From: Larix sibirica
Lineage: Eukaryota; Streptophyta; Pinopsida; Pinales; Pinaceae
Direction: 5' to 3'
Length of the DNA stretch: 24,529 nt
Assembly: GCA_004151065.3 (NCBI GenBank)
Contig: NWUY0300015666.1
Coordinates: 59,001 to 83,529 of the forward strand
Made by a program: the position numbers and the translations under genes. Shown piece by piece: positions 1 through 9,987 of the stretch (position 1 is the stretch's first letter; the number at the start of each line of letters is the position of its first letter). The notes under the pieces are model-generated. The model worked only from the letters and a program-made list of their open reading frames with translations. It made no database searches and was not told the DNA's origin.

Positions 1-951
1 GGTGATAGGGGGGTGTATGTGAGATCCCCAAGTCAAGATTGAAGGGGGGGTTTTTAAGGTTAACCTTGACTCGGGAATGAGTCAAATGCGGTTAGGTCTG
101 GCACATGGTTTTGGGCACATGGTTTGTTGTAGCCCATGGTATTGGCCCAAGGTATTTCATGTAATGAAGCCTTTAAAGGGCTTCATTATAGCTTTCCTAC
201 AACGAAGAACGGCATACTTACACAATAATAATAGTGAGAAGTATCTTATAACAACAAAAATTCCGTACTTATTGAAACATGTGCATGGATTAAACATTTA
301 TCTTAAGGGCAATATTAATATTGATATTACCCATATTTAACCACTTAAACGCCTTGCCTTCAACACATGTTTTTTCTTGGATAAAATTTTAGACATTGGT
401 AATGGACGATGAAAAAGACTTATGTTTGATCAAACTAGTTAACCACAAGTGGTACTATCCCTAGTTGAGCTCATGGTTAAAACATAAATCCCGGAGAGGA
501 TTGAAATCCTAGATTGGAGGACCAAAGCCCTCCCTAAACACCATTGAACCAAAACCCATGATTTTAAACATGTTTATCATGATTGCCACAAACATGTCTA
601 TTTACTTAAACTTGTTAAATGGATTAACTTCTAAGACATATGGGATTGAGTGATAACGTGAATTGATTAGGTTATCTCATCCACTTAGAATTTGCATAAC
701 AAAGGGTGTTTATTCAATTTTAATTTTTTTATTTATAAAAGTATAAAGCAATTTTATTTCTCCACAAAGAAGTATATTGAAAAATGATTAAAATCGTATA
801 TTTCAACTTATAAATGTATTAATTTAAAAAACTCAATAATATGGAAATATTGTTAAAATTACAGATTATTAAAAATATACTTATAATAAATAATAATAAA
901 CATTACTGTATGCTAGTTAAATATAAAAACAAGCATAAATTAAAATATCTC
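1..951. other. AT-rich intergenic DNA, no gene recognised
   Basis: I see no supported gene here. A short open frame at 77-340 on the plus strand has no recognisable motif and looks like chance. The first 200 bases are more GC-rich and carry a direct repeat (GGCACATGGTTT at 100-111 and 114-125) and a stem-loop. From about 700 the sequence becomes strongly A+T rich up to the LINE 3' end at 961. Confidence 0.6.
162..188. repeat. 10-bp inverted repeat (stem-loop)
   Basis: TAATGAAGCC at 162-171 and GGCTTCATTA at 179-188 are perfect reverse complements around a 7-base loop, TTTAAAG. No U tract follows, so this is not a recognisable terminator. Its role is unknown. Confidence 0.6.
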
Positions 952-960
952 TTTATATCT
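952..960. repeat. Candidate target-site duplication of LINE-1 (left copy)
   Basis: TTTATATCT at 952-960 directly abuts the poly-T that marks the 3' end of the minus-strand LINE. The same 9 bases occur at 5343-5351, upstream of its ORF1 start. The geometry is what target-primed reverse transcription leaves behind. The sequence is AT-rich and short, so chance is possible. Confidence 0.4.
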
Positions 961-1262
961 TTTTTTTTTAAAACAAAAAAACGTGTTCCTTGTTATTCAT
1001 TAGGATGAATCAAAGGTAACAAAATCTTTACAAATGCTCATGGACTATCTTTGCCATACAAAAGACAATATTCCGCCATCTTGCGCATACCCATAAAAAA
1101 CAACAGTCTAACAAAGCTTATCACTGATCATATGCTCTCCTTGCCATACCAAGACATATAATTACCTTAAGGGACACAAAACGAAAAAATTCCACCTTGA
1201 CTACATTCAACTTGAACACTATATCATCATGCAATCCTAACTGATCAAGGAAACAATGTCTT
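961..1262 (-). other. 3' untranslated region and poly(A) tail of LINE-1
   Basis: On the minus strand this follows the last RNase H codons and ends in A10 (T10 at 960-969 on the plus strand). No further coding signal is visible. Confidence 0.55.
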
Positions 1263-3204
1263 CATAAATAAGAGAACCCTCCATAAATTCGGATATGCAA
1301 TATCCCTTCTGCTTCACCAATTGCCAACTTTGAGAGCTCGCCAATTGTAGTATTGAATTCTCTGTAGATATGGATGATAGAAAATTTTGCAAAGATGTCG
1401 AATGATTATACGAATATTGTTGCGCCAATGGTTCAAAGATAACACTTGTAATGCAGATACACCATTTTCCCAGTTAACTATTACCTTTGAATCCCCAAAC
1501 ACACTTAAAGAGTCAATACCAATGAGAGATGCAAAATGTAATAAACCCCATAGTGTAATTAACTCAGCTCTCGTATTGGTGCCTTGAGCATAGTTCATCC
1601 AAAGTTTAAAGAGGTGGTTTTCATTAATATTTAAAACCATACCACAACCACAATCCCCAAGTTGAACAGCACCATCAAAGTACCCTGCAATTGTATGGTC
1701 AAGAAAGAGAGGATCTAATATTTGTCTTCTTTTTCTAGCCTTTCCTTCAGTGTGGAAAACTCTATACAACCCCAGAATTTTCATACAACATTCCACTACA
1801 TTTGGAGGCTTATTGTCAAAAAGAACTTCATTCCTTGACTTACATGTCCCCCAACAAACAAAAGCAGGAGGAACTTGTGACAATATACCGACTCAACCCA
1901 ATTCTTGAAGTTGATTTCAACAGAAAATTTTCCTCGGTCCTATGAAATATTCATCTTCTTTTTTATATCTAACCAAATGATTTTGCAAAAGGAACATTCC
2001 ACAAACAGATGAAAAACATATTCACAACTCCTTCTACACAAATAACAAAAACTAGGCCCAGTCCATCCCCTTCTAACCAGATTGTCCCAAGTCAGTGTGT
2101 GTTTTTCTAAGCATAACCAGAAAAAAGCATTGTATTCTCATTGGGAAACACCATTTCCAGAGTCTAGAATATCACTATTTGGTTTCACCTTTAAATTAAA
2201 ATGTGATATTGCTTCATATGCCTCCTTGGTTGTTACTTGACCTGTAGCACCGTTCTAGTCCCAAACCAACAAGTCTTCGTCCTCATTCAACTCGATGCTA
2301 GCTCTGTTAAGGGAATCGTTGTAAACAATCCATTCCTTTTCCCATTGACCTCCAAGGCCCAAATCTTCAACAAGAAGTCAATAAGAGTTGGATGTTTTCA
2401 ACCAAGAGGGTCTTTTGATTTGATCCAAGGTACTAAACCCAAATTCTTCTAGATAATCTCTGATATAAGAGGAAAGAACAAAAGACTCTCCTCCACCAAT
2501 GAAGGGATCTATCCCCACCATTACCTGTGTTCCTTTCCCCACTTTCCATGATAACCATCTTGTAATCCATGGGAGAGCACAAATAAAACCATTTAAAAAA
2601 TTGGAGACACCTCTAACTGATTTCATGGGGATTTTGAACCATTGGACAATTGACATATTCTTGATATATTTTGCTTTAGGCACCTCACTCCATAACCCAA
2701 TACCACGTAAACTTCTCCAAAAGCTCTTCAAACACAATGACATGCTAAACCACTATAAATTTTTGGTATCCCATCCTCACATGCCTTTTGAAAGGGTTAG
2801 TCTTTCCCATTTTATTAAATGAATTTTCTCTTTTTTATTAGCACTAGACCAAACGAAGTTAAACATTTTCTACCTAATCATATTCATGATTGAAAGTGGC
2901 ACTTTTGCTAAAGAGAACCAATAGAATGGGATTGCAAACAACACAACTTTGATTAAGATGAGTCTACCCCCAAGGATAAGTACCTGAAGCTCCAATTGTT
3001 GATTCGTTTTTCAATTTTTCTCACCATCCACAACCAATCTGCAATTCTGTACTTGTTAGGTTTTAAAATGAAGCCAAGATATTTCATGCCCCCTGCTAGA
3101 TCTTCCACTTTATATGGCAATAATGCAGTAATATGAGAAAGAATGTTATCATCTACTACATTCCGAAAAAAGAAAGACTTATTTGCACTGACCTCCATAC
3201 CCAA
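1263..3204 (-). pseudogene. LINE-1 ORF2 remnant: RT thumb, zinc-binding domain, RNase H
   Basis: Pieces of one LINE polyprotein in family order. At 3204-2953 a thumb segment contains KYLGFILKPNKYRIADW. At 2743-2378 the RT C-terminal region reads WLSWKVGKGTQVMVGIDPFI. At about 2260-1960 the RT zinc-binding domain has LTWDNLVRRGWTGPSFCYLC followed by FHLFVEC. At 1883-1263 is a plant-type RNase H with YFDGA, a GTNTRAEL glutamate motif and FGDSKVIVNW, then HIYREFNTTIGELSK after a frameshift near 1405. In the last motif the expected catalytic Asp of the A-D-x-L-S signature is Gly (1340-1342). Stops (for example TAG in LLVWD, TGA in GVSQ) and frame changes show it is dead. Function is inferred from domain motifs, not from a search. 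Confidence 0.8.
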
Positions 3205-5027
3205 CTAAGTGGGCATATAATCTCTAAGAGCCTGAGAATCAGAGTTTTGATCTCCAAAGTCATTAACACCAGAAGCTTCCTTCAGTCTAGAAGAAAGAGG
3301 GATATATTCAAAATTAAAGGAATATGATGGACCTATCTTGGATGTACCACCCTTCTTTTTATTCCTGGAGTGGATGGTCACACTCTGGTGTCAAATGGAA
3401 TTGACAGGAATCACTTCATTCTTACTAGAGGGATCGTTCGAGAAAATCTGTAAAGGAGTCATGAGATTATTCCCTTTGTCTAGGGAGGGAAGGTCAAAAG
3501 AATTATGGCTAGGGGGGAAACGAGTCCTAGAAACCCTCTCAACATTATGATGAACCCTATTTGTTAACAGAGATGGAGTGTCTCCAACATATTTCTCACC
3601 AGCCAAAGGGGAAAGGTTTGTGCATTTCATAGTAGAGGATTCACCCTGTAAACCCTCAATGGACATGTATCCCTTATTCCCCACCAAGCCAATGACTTCA
3701 TTTACTGATTGGGAATTCAAGAGATAATTAGAATTAATCCTAACTTCAAAAGAGAGATTAACTAGGTCATTCCAAGTCCTCGAACCCGAGACCCCACTCC
3801 CGTAAAATATAGCATAATCTTTTTCTACTGAAGTACTGAAATAGAGCTCCAATGAATCAAGACCTGCATATAATGTTGGAGAGGGAGATTTCGAGTTACC
3901 TTTGTTGGAGACCAGAGAATCAATATGTTGCTTGGGAGATTGCCCAAAATTAACCACTGGATGAACTCCACAATCCACCGAATCAAGGGACAAGTCAAGA
4001 AATTTTGAATCCGATCCAGAAGCCCCAAAATCTTCGTCAACCCAATAATTAGATCCAGGTCTGAGACATTTATAATGGAGATGACCTGTTTCTCTACAAA
4101 TGTGTCATCTGAATGAAATTTTTGCATAATGAAGTCACTGACGAAGTCTGGTCTCCCCCCATAAAATCTCAATATTAGCCACTAATCCCATCGAAACATT
4201 CATTTCTAAATAAACCGATGCCATTCTCTTTTCTACTTAATGAATCATTTTATCATCTAGAACGATGAATTTACCTAATTTGTTGGCTAACCCTATGAAA
4301 AAAAATTGGTCCATAATTGAAGCGGGAACCCAAGTAGCAGCAGCCATAAATGTCTCTTTATTATCTTCTCTCAAAGAGGGTTAAAATATGAATGCAATTT
4401 GTTCAATACAAGCGAGCCATTCACTATAACCCAAAATTTACTGAGAATTTTATGTGCACACTCCTCTTCCAAAAACTTAAAATAGAACTAGCCATTGGGT
4501 ACTATACTAAGTTTTAGACAATAGCTAATCTCTAGACGCCAGTGAACCGCCATCCAATTCAATATTTCTTCTATGTTCAATTTGATATTTTCCTACCCGC
4601 CAATAAGTGTGCATTTCGCCAAACTCTCCACACGATTGAGGTTAACATCGTGACCCAAAACATAATATTCTATACCCTCTTTGACCTTGAACGATTTTAA
4701 CTGTCTACGCTCCCTAGCCTTTGCACCTGATAAACAACTGTAACCCTTCTTTATGTTCTCTGCTAAAAACCCACCAGGGCACTTATAAGGTTTTGTATCA
4801 ATTGCCCCTCTAGGTTTATTAGAATCCAAAGAGTGAGAATGAATATAAACTTTATTTCCCTTCACCTTTTCCCCCTTCTCGAGGACAACTCATATGCCAT
4901 AAGTATGATATGAAGGAGTCCTAACGTGTCTGCACAAGAGAGATTTGTTTTCAACTCTAGTGTTTGACGTAGGAAGGGGACCATTGTCCGGTCTCGACAT
5001 CACCCTGGGAGATGTGACATATGCCAT
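3195..5027 (-). pseudogene. LINE-1 ORF1 (DUF4283-like region and zinc knuckle)
   Basis: The likely start is the ATG at 5027 (MAYVTSPRVMSRPDNG). An in-frame TGA follows about 45 codons later. The segment 4865-4310 reads like the plant LINE ORF1 DUF4283 region, with EILNWMAVHWRLEI, KILSKFWVIVNGSLVL and LGFPLQLW. A run of eight A at 4298-4305 is where the frame changes, continuing as LANKLGKFIVLDDKM. A CX2CX4HX4C zinc knuckle lies at 4066-4107, but its first Cys codon is TGA, so the motif reads stop-HICRETGHLHYKC. A polar linker follows (3993-3391 open). The frame runs on to about 3195, where it meets RT thumb sequence. ORF1 proteins of this class bind the element's RNA; that is family knowledge. 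Confidence 0.72.
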
Positions 5028-5192
5028 TTGGCTGACCCTAGCAGCCAAAAATAACTACATGACACCATACACAAAAAAAACCTGCAAAATTCAAATAAAC
5101 TGAGCTATATTTGGCAACAATGAATATCACAAATCTGACACTTCAATAGTACTAAAAAGTTCCCACTTTTTTTTATACTTGGTTGGTACCAG

Positions 5193-5212
5193 GCCCCCAT
5201 GAATGTGGGGGC
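5193..5212. repeat. 7-bp GC-rich hairpin in LINE-1 leader, with pol III box-like sequence
   Basis: GCCCCCA (5193-5199) and TGGGGGC (5206-5212) pair around a six-base loop. On the minus strand the arm is immediately preceded by GGATTCAAGCC, which resembles a pol III B box. A run of A (minus strand) follows at 5176-5168. It could be a structured part of the LINE leader or a small SINE-like insert. The A box expected for a SINE is not convincing. Confidence 0.35.
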
Positions 5213-5351
5213 TTGAATCCAAGTGCTGAAGCGGCTAAAGCCACCTAAAAGATCTCGACAGACATGCATCACACCATAGGATTTTGCAGAAAAACCACAC
5301 TGAAAAAAACCCTAACCCATGCAACCATAATGATCGCAATCTTTTATATCT

Positions 5352-6959
5352 CTCTAAATCTTTATTTTGAAATAAAATGTCATTTGTATTTAAAAATTAA
5401 ATGAAAATGATATTTTTCAAATGCATACTACATGCATTTACAAGAGTAAAATTATGTAAGTAATGTACATATTTCATTTATGTCCCTTAAAAAAAATAAC
5501 CCCCAAACTTTCTTTTTTCCCTTTCTTTATTTTAACCTCGTGTCACTACCTTGAAGAAGGGTCTACAATCACTAATTATAGTAGAAGGTGAGAGGTCAAG
5601 ATTAAAAAATATCTCTCGCTATATACACGAAAGATAAATATTGATATGTACACATAATATAAAATTGTCATATAGAGAGATACACGAGAGATATTGATTT
5701 TACTCGTAAATATAAATGTTATAGATATGAAATTTACATAGAAGTATTATTACAATACAAATACAAATATCTTTACAATAATAAAACTGTAATTTTGTAT
5801 ATCCATATTCCATAACTTTTGTGTTATGAGATCTATAGAGTTGAGTGAGGCTACAATCAACTTAAATCATGTTAGGATATTTAGACACTTAGGAATTAGT
5901 TAAGATCAACTTGGTTTAATGTGTCTTTAGGTAANAGTGAGTTTCTTTAGTATATATTTATGCTTGTATAATCCAAAGGTCATGATATGTTCTAGACATA
6001 GAGTGATCTGATGATTCATATTCTCCTCAATACTAATGGCTATATTGATTTGCGGCTTAACCTGATTGGCCCATGATCTATATTTAAAGAACATGGAGGG
6101 TCATTTGCTTACGATTGATTGTGAGTACTTCATATGTAAACAAATTTCCCTTGGATTAATATAGTGCCTCAAGTGGTCACATTGGCTAGGATCATGGACT
6201 ATTTCCATCTCTGAGAGATTTAAGCACATAATACGTTAGCGTGTTGATCTATTATCTGTTTGTGTGAACAATTGCTTAAGGTGTTCGACTTGTGTGGAAA
6301 TACCATATTTTTGTCGAATAAATCCATCTCAAACGATAAAAAAACTACAACTCAAAGGATTTGATTCCTCTCAATGCTTGATAAATCTAAGGTCATTGTG
6401 TATTCTTATAACAAAAAAAAACAATAATAAGAAAAGCAATAAATACTTCTAGATTTCAATGTACATGTCAGGCCAATTTTATTCGTCCATTCTTGGATCT
6501 TAAATCATTCTCCAATATCATTATTTACACCACTTAATCTAGTAAAAGCAACAATAACAAGGAACAACTCATCAAGAAATTAAGATCTAAGCCATTAAAA
6601 AACTTGCCATCTCTTTTACCTTAGAAATGTCACTCTTCAAAACTATAAAAGTTCATCCTTAATGAACACATTACTCATAGTTGCTTTTAGTCTCTCTCTC
6701 TCGTAAAAAAAAGATCATAACTTTTAGTCAAAATAATTACATTACGTAGGATGTTTTCTAGCATTCTCATAATCACTCCTAAGGCTACACATGACACCAT
6801 AACAAAAAAAAACAAGATAAAAAATGAGATCCCCAACAATTTCCACCATATAATCTAACTGTCCCATTATACATTCTACAAACTGGGATAGCCTAATACT
6901 ATCAATTAGATCATTCAAGAAATGTCTACATAATCTAATTTATTCATATACCATATCAA
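5352..6959. other. AT-rich intergenic DNA with weak LTR-like and foldback sequence
   Basis: No gene is supported. One ambiguous base lies at 5935. 5608-5695 is bounded by perfect 11-bp inverted repeats (AATATCTCTCG / CGAGAGATATT) and may be a small foldback element. 5870-6413 begins TGTTA and ends TAACA with a TATA-like stretch inside, which is LTR-like, but no target-site duplication, primer-binding site or polypurine tract was found. The open frame at 6264-6452 has no recognisable motif. Confidence 0.5.
5870..6413 (+). repeat. Possible solo LTR
   Basis: The 544-base segment starts TGTTAGGATATTTAGAC and ends TTCTTATAACA, so it has TG...CA ends within 5-bp inverted termini. Its composition is LTR-like. 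Flanking 5-mers do not match and nothing coding adjoins it. This is a weak call made on the ends alone. Confidence 0.25.
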
Positions 6960-8600
6960 AATACCCCCCAAAGTTTTGAAAGCAACCCAAGAAAATAAAG
7001 AACAATCTTCCACCCAAGTCACAAAACCAACAATTTTAAAGAAAACTTAAAAAGGATCATCGATAAATTATGAGATTGGCCATCCAAATCTTGTATAATC
7101 CATTGCCCCTAATCAAGCTACAATCCTGCTTTAGAGAACCCACCTACAGCATAGTTTCTTTCCCTATACATATGGGAGAAATAAATATTATTAAGCACTG
7201 AAGTTAATGGCCAAATTTCATCAATTAGGGGTTGCAAGACATAATTCCTCACACTATATTCTTGTTTAATCCACTTTATCACTAGCAAAGAATCCCCAAA
7301 TACTTTGCAGGGTTATGAGATCCTTTTCAATTGCCAAAGCTATCATCAATTTTAAAGCTACAAGTTTTGCATAATTAATGGTGCCACAACTAAACAGACT
7401 TTGAATTTCAATATATGGTTATCCTTAAGAAAGTAGTACCCCAACACTACACATCCTAGGTTCCACCTGTGTTACTCCATGAAAATATGCCAATGCTCAA
7501 ACAATATCAATAGGTTCCTCCATAGTCACTCTACTAGGCTTGACTTTTTCTAGTGAGAGAAATGTCTAAAAATATTGATTCCTTGGGTTGAACACTGGAT
7601 TGGGGGTATCAACCTATCATCAAACACGCTAGCATTCTTAGACAACCAAATCCCCCTAAATAACAATCAAATGTAAAGCACGATAATTCCTAAATTGAGC
7701 ATTTCCACACTCATGACTCAAACCCTCATCAATTGAAATTTCTCTCATTGAGTTCCTAAAACCCAATAAGTTTTCCACCTCCTACCAAATTTGAGTAACG
7801 TATAAGAGCATTCCATGAAAAGATGAAAATTTGTTTGCTCAACTAGCTTGCAAAGAGTACATCTACTAGGTCCCTATTTATTCCTTTCTTGAAAGTTGTC
7901 CTAGGTTAATGATTTATTATTAAGCACTAAACACATGAAAACTTTAGCTTTGGAAGGGCACTTTCCAAATACAATTATACCACCACATTTGATCCCCAAT
8001 CTTCTCCCTTAAACTTAGAACTTCGTATCTTGATTTTGGAGTATAAACACCTAATGGATTCTTAGACCAAGCCAAGCGGTTTGTAGAATCTCTCAAGTTG
8101 ACATGCCTCAATCTAAAATTTTGAGAATAAGAGTCCCATAATCTTGCATCTAATTTGTCAAATCCAATCTCATCTACAGGCATCCAAGCTTGTCCCCATA
8201 TTGCAGAGCTTGATCCACCACTTGATTAAGATTCTAATAACCTCTCCATCACAAATGTTGAATCATGTCATCAGGCAATCAAAAGTCGTTCCCACATCCC
8301 ACCCAAGGGGCCTCTCTCACTCTCGTACTAAGACAATTTCCATAATTTTCCATACCAATCATTGACCCATAACAAGGAAAGATAAAGTCATAGCTTTCCA
8401 CATAATTGATACATCATGTGAATTTTTAGAAGGCCTTTTCATCCACTCTTCAACAAAGTTGGGCTAAAGATATTTTTAAATGACCACTTTAGACCATAAA
8501 CCCTTGCCCAAGATTATCCTCCAAACACACTTTTTTAAAGATCTTTTGAGAATAGGAAAATTTAGGTACTCACTTATACTATAAATGAATTTATTTACAT
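6960..8600 (-). mobile_element. Decayed L1-type LINE 3' half (LINE-2)
   Basis: A second non-LTR element on the minus strand, of a different lineage from LINE-1, judged by its motifs. Only the C-terminal RT region, zinc-binding domain and RNase H can be read. ORF1, endonuclease and the RT core are not visible upstream of 8600. No poly-T tail was found on the low-coordinate side, so the 3' border is approximate. No target-site duplication was found. Confidence 0.65.
7060..8590 (-). pseudogene. LINE-2 ORF2 remnant: RT C-terminus, zinc-binding domain, RNase H
   Basis: Reading from high to low coordinates, 8590-8260 gives RT C-terminal motifs (CVWRIILGKGLWSKVV, VEEWMKRPSKNS, then APWVGCGNDF in a shifted frame). 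8183-7944 is open and reads LRDSTNRLAWSKNPLGVYTP and MWWYNCIWKVPFQS, the start of an RT zinc-binding domain. It continues at about 7960-7820 with RCTLCKLVEQTNFHLFMEC. At about 7400-7090 is the RNase H: SCGTINYAKLVALKL, then after a frameshift GDSLLVIKWIKQEYSVRNYV and HMYRERNYAVGGFSKAGL. The fourth catalytic Asp position is Gly (7142-7144). Several stops and frameshifts make it a pseudogene. Confidence 0.72.
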
Positions 8601-9104
8601 GTGTCAATAAATACCTTGTTAGTGAGGGGTTATTAAAATTGGGCAACTTTTATTTAACATGTACACTCCTTAAAACTTCACAAGCATCTCTATTTTTTCA
8701 CAACCTCAGTTGGTTGGTCAAAATGTGCATGCATGATTAAATATTTGCAAAACTTGTCATAGTCTAATAAGCATTGTGAAATTTCCCAGAATTTGAATTT
8801 TTTTGAGCCAATGATATGACCAAAATCCATAATTTTCAAATCAACATGCATAGGAAGATGGTAAAATGTAGGGATTAGCCATCATAGAACTTAAGGTTGA
8901 AATTAGAGGCATAGGAAAGGTGGCGAAACAAAAAAAATGCAAGACACACTATGCTTTTTTGTAGATAAACCAATTATCAAGAGGTTGATGGAGGATATCA
9001 TTGTATAATATACATATTAATTATAATCATTCTTATAATACACTCACAATTTCAATCAAGATTTTTTGGGAAGGACATATAATAGATGTTTTGTTAATTG
9101 AAAA
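8601..9104. other. Unassigned AT-rich stretch
   Basis: No supported gene. On the minus strand a frame of about 45 codons near 8850-8710 is open (contains FKFWEISQCLLDYDKFCKYL). It might be an ORF1 or RT remnant of LINE-2, but it has no diagnostic motif. The rest is A+T rich. Confidence 0.4.
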
Positions 9105-9290
9105 GTTATTATTAGAATAACTAATAGTTAATAACATATGTTCTTTTTTAGAAGGTTATAGTTCAAATCCCAAGGGGTAGGGTATGCACACCTTTGTAGA
9201 CTTTAGCAGATTTTAGCAGTTACATTGTTGTGCAGAAAGACCCTTGTCCCACAAACAAAGAGGTCTCCTACACCAATTTGATGTGTGGCT
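9105..9290 (+). repeat. Possible tRNA-derived SINE
   Basis: AGTTCAAATCCC near 9150 resembles a pol III B box. 38 bases upstream lies TAATAGTTAATAAC, a weak A-box match at the same spacing as in the two better SINE candidates in this window. No target-site duplication or clear tail was found. Confidence 0.28.
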
Positions 9291-9431
9291 TAGCTATGAA
9301 CTTAAAACAAAAATCAATATAAATCTCTTTGTTATATGACAAAATTTTAAATATAACATATACCTATCAAATTGCACATCCCACTTGAGGGGAAAACCAA
9401 GCCACAAGATAACCAGAGCCGGGGGTTGGGG
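9291..9431 (+). promoter_or_regulatory. Probable 5' region of the MDP1-like gene
   Basis: The 140 bases before the ATG contain an AT-rich TATA-like stretch (about 9347-9362) and then become GC-richer toward the start, as expected for a 5' untranslated region. The start context is GGGGATGG, with G at +4. No transcription start can be placed from sequence alone. Confidence 0.3.
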
Positions 9432-9541
9432 ATGGCGGATGAACAAGTGAAAGCTGAAGCTCTGCAGATACTCAGCGTATGCCGAATCCTCCCTAGTTTG
9501 ATTGTCTTCGATCTCGACTACACTCTCTGGCCTTTCTACTG
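9432..9541 (+). CDS. MDP1: MDP1-like HAD phosphatase, exon 1 only
   Basis: The ATG at 9432 opens 36 codons plus two bases, ending at a canonical GT donor (TACTG|GTAAGT, donor G at 9542). The peptide starts MADEQVKAEALQILSV and ends LIVFDLDYTLWPFY. That carries the HAD-family catalytic motif DxDxT (FDLDYT) in the setting typical of plant magnesium-dependent phosphatase 1, where FDLDYTLWPFYC is characteristic. The split TG| codon would give the expected Cys. MDP1 enzymes are small cytosolic HAD phosphatases; the animal enzyme acts on phosphotyrosine and fructosamine phosphates. The remaining three quarters of the protein is not found in this window. It may lie in the 10374-11136 gap or further away, or this may be a displaced fragment. 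Identity is from family knowledge. Confidence 0.85.
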
Positions 9542-9987
9542 GTAAGTTTTCTCTTCTCCCCCCGCCCCCCCTAATTCTAGCATAACTCATGTCATTCTCA
9601 CGAGGGTGTTTTCAGTTTTCTCGTATCTGGATTGATTTTTAATGAATATTATAGCTCAATTCAGGCCTGGTTTCATATTTGCTATTTTTATTTTTAAATT
9701 CGGGTATTTGTTGGATTGTTGGGATTTCGACCCTCTATTGGATATTCACTCAACTGCAACCAAGTATGTCCACGAGGTCTCCTTCATTGGGCGGATATTC
9801 TCTCAACTGCAACCAAGTATGTCCACAAGGTCTCCTTCATTGGGTGGAAATCGTCCAATAAGTTTGTTATTAATAGAATGGATGTTTCTAGCTTTCACAT
9901 CAACGGGGTAGCTTGCTGCTGAGCCGATTTTTATCATAATTGCCTTGATATTATATTATGAACGAGCCTTGTGTTGGGGTGCTTTTG
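9542..9987 (+). other. Start of MDP1 intron 1
   Basis: The intron begins GTAAGTTTTC. It contains a pyrimidine-rich stretch and the 53-bp tandem duplication listed separately. No further exon of the gene was recognised. Confidence 0.5.
9743..9848 (+). repeat. 53-bp direct tandem duplication
   Basis: Two head-to-tail copies, 9743-9795 and 9796-9848, differ at three positions by eye. Each carries CAACTGCAACCAAGTATGTC. It lies in the apparent MDP1 intron 1. The high identity points to a fairly recent duplication. Confidence 0.9.

Larger units (their letters stand above)
961..5342 (-). mobile_element. L1-type LINE with internal deletion (LINE-1)
   Basis: A non-LTR retrotransposon on the minus strand. 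From its 5' end it has a leader (5342-5028), an ORF1 remnant with a DUF4283-like region and zinc knuckle (5027-about 3195), the C-terminal third of ORF2 (about 3204-1263: RT thumb, RT C-terminal region, RT zinc-binding domain, RNase H) and a 3' untranslated stretch ending in a run of ten T on the plus strand (960-969). The endonuclease and the RT fingers and palm are missing, so the copy cannot encode its own mobility. A candidate 9-bp target-site duplication sets the outer limits. Domain content follows the plant L1 arrangement. Exact borders are inferred. Confidence 0.75.

Noticed and set aside
77-340. 87-codon plus-strand frame at the left edge
   Set aside because: No motif, and composition like the surrounding intergenic DNA. 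It also spans the 162-188 stem-loop.
9294-9590. 98-codon minus-strand frame overlapping the MDP1 exon
   Set aside because: It is the antisense shadow of the exon and its GC-rich surroundings. The plus strand has the catalytic motif and splice donor.
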